Assembly: GCA_028823415.1 (NCBI GenBank)
Contig: JAPKBL010000029.1
Location: 1 to 47,129 of the forward strand
DNA length: 47,129 nucleotides
Reading direction: 5' to 3'
From: Mariniblastus sp.
GTDB taxonomy: Bacteria > Planctomycetota > Planctomycetia > Pirellulales > Pirellulaceae
Of the stretch, positions 46,364 through 47,129 are shown one piece after another. Position 1 is the stretch's first letter, and every line of letters starts with the position of its first letter. The translations under genes and the position numbers were made by a program. Under the pieces are notes generated by a model. That model was not told the origin of the DNA. It ran no database searches and saw only the letters and a list, made by a program, of their open reading frames with translations.

Positions 46364-47129
46364 CTAGATATCGAGATCATTTAACTGATCAACCAAATCA
46401 TCCAAGTCATCCTTGCTGTGCTCCGATTTTTCTTCCTGTCGCCGGGGGATCCCGACCGTCATCCCGACCGCATCGCGACCAACGGCAATCAGTTGCTCAT
46501 CTCGCTCAAGTGCCGCGAGTTCCTCTGCCGATTTCCCGTCAGCGGGCGCTCCAAACAACTGCGATAAATCAATTTTCATGCTCGCTACAGCATCGCTTGA
46601 ACCTGCAATCGCAGGGGTTTTATGCTGCGGAAACATAATTGCATTCTCGGGACAAACGCGACTACATGCAGGGCACCCCTTGCGGCAATTATCCGGTTGC
46701 TCAACGAGAATAGTATCTACTGAGTCGACGCCGTAAACACCGAACAAACAAAAATCGATACACTCCATACAGTTCGTGCATCGACTGTAATCGATCACAG
46801 GATACCACCGCCGACCGCTTGATTCCTCCACGCGATTTAAGATCGATGGCTGATCCAGGCCACTCCCATTCAAAGCCAACGCTGTATCGTTGGTCGGGCT
46901 TGTCATCCGCTCTCCGGCATCCTTTGAAAACCCGCCGTTGATGATGTCACCCAAGCCAACAATCTGAACCGCGTTCTCCTGATGTATCCTCTTGACCTCA
47001 TCAATAAAATCTTCAGCCCGGTTACTGATTTTCAAATCAAGGCAGTAAATTTTGCGGTTCTTAAGCGATCGCGAGTCGATCACCCGATCCTTACCGTCTT
47101 CGTCACCCGCTTGCTCAGCGTCGCTATCG
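46364..47129 (-). CDS. 4Fe-4S ferredoxin-domain protein, partial (5' end beyond the window)
   Basis: The frame stays open without a stop to the right edge of the window, so the gene is probably cut there. A GTG at 47083 is available, but the residues before it continue (acidic, DSDAEQAGDEDGKD). The visible part (about 255 residues) has an N-terminal unknown domain (KIYCLDLKISNRAEDFIDEV), then two 4Fe-4S motifs: CTNCMECIDFC and CRKGCPACSRVCPENAI. The tail is acidic (DDLDDLVDQLNDLD). It likely transfers electrons within a larger redox enzyme or maturation system. Partner and reaction unknown. Convergent with the DUF gene, 45 bp between stops. Confidence 0.82.
   Translation of the reverse strand, partial: DSDAEQAGDEDGKDRVIDSRSLKNRKIYCLDLKISNRAEDFIDEVKRIHQENAVQIVGLGDIINGGFSKDAGERMTSPTNDTALALNGSGLDQPSILNRVEESSGRRWYPVIDYSRCTNCMECIDFCLFGVYGVDSVDTILVEQPDNCRKGCPACSRVCPENAIMFPQHKTPAIAGSSDAVASMKIDLSQLFGAPADGKSAEELAALERDEQLIAVGRDAVGMTVGIPRRQEEKSEHSKDDLDDLVDQLNDLDI

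Overview
The window looks like a chromosomal segment of a planctomycete, probably Pirellulales-like. This is inferred from gene content, not from a marker gene. The indicators are a giant secreted protein joining a beta-propeller, HEAT-like repeats and a C-terminal c-type heme site; a repeat-rich secreted protein with the N-terminal LEARHLLA-type motif of planctomycete surface proteins; a tig-clpP-clpP cluster; a large BNR/sortilin-like protein; and many secreted proteins of unknown function. Base composition appears moderate by eye. No phage, insertion sequence, integrase, CRISPR array or rRNA was seen.

Layout. 0-5 kb: a DUF4430-like lipoprotein diverges from a bifunctional beta-oxidation enzyme, followed by a small membrane protein, a sigma factor and an FHA protein. 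5-10 kb: tRNA-Gly(GCC) with a good promoter, then trigger factor, two ClpP peptidases and an OsmC-like protein (a folding, proteolysis and stress block). 10-14 kb: two secreted proteins of unknown function and an RsmD-like methyltransferase. 14-18 kb: three tandem exported cyclophilin-type proteins sharing a C-terminal motif; only the third keeps the canonical active-site arginine. 18-23 kb: endonuclease III, a zinc-ribbon membrane protein with a dead trypsin-like domain, a DAACS-family transporter and a MazG-like hydrolase. 23-33 kb: the PVC-type heme protein, a protein with 49 uninterrupted Ca-binding nonapeptides and a two-domain M16 peptidase. 33-37 kb: an RNase E/G-type nuclease with a long gene-free leader, then hpf, ptsN and ptsH homologues in one minus-strand cluster. 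37-42 kb: the BNR-repeat protein and the thyA-folA pair. 42-47 kb: an EamA permease, a GT2-like glycosyltransferase, a radical SAM protein with auxiliary cysteines, a membrane-anchored unknown and a ferredoxin-domain protein cut by the window edge.

How the genes work together. Trigger factor, the ClpPs and the exported cyclophilins form a protein-quality theme on both sides of the membrane. hpf-ptsN-ptsH resembles the genes around rpoN in proteobacteria and suggests a regulatory phosphorelay tied to ribosome hibernation. thyA and folA act together in the thymidylate/folate cycle. The most unusual items are the cyclophilin trio, the pseudo-HtrA protein, the unbroken RTX array, and folA, whose last five codons including the stop are tandemly repeated downstream. 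I did not find a clearly new defence or biosynthetic system; the cyclophilin trio is the best candidate for an undescribed module.
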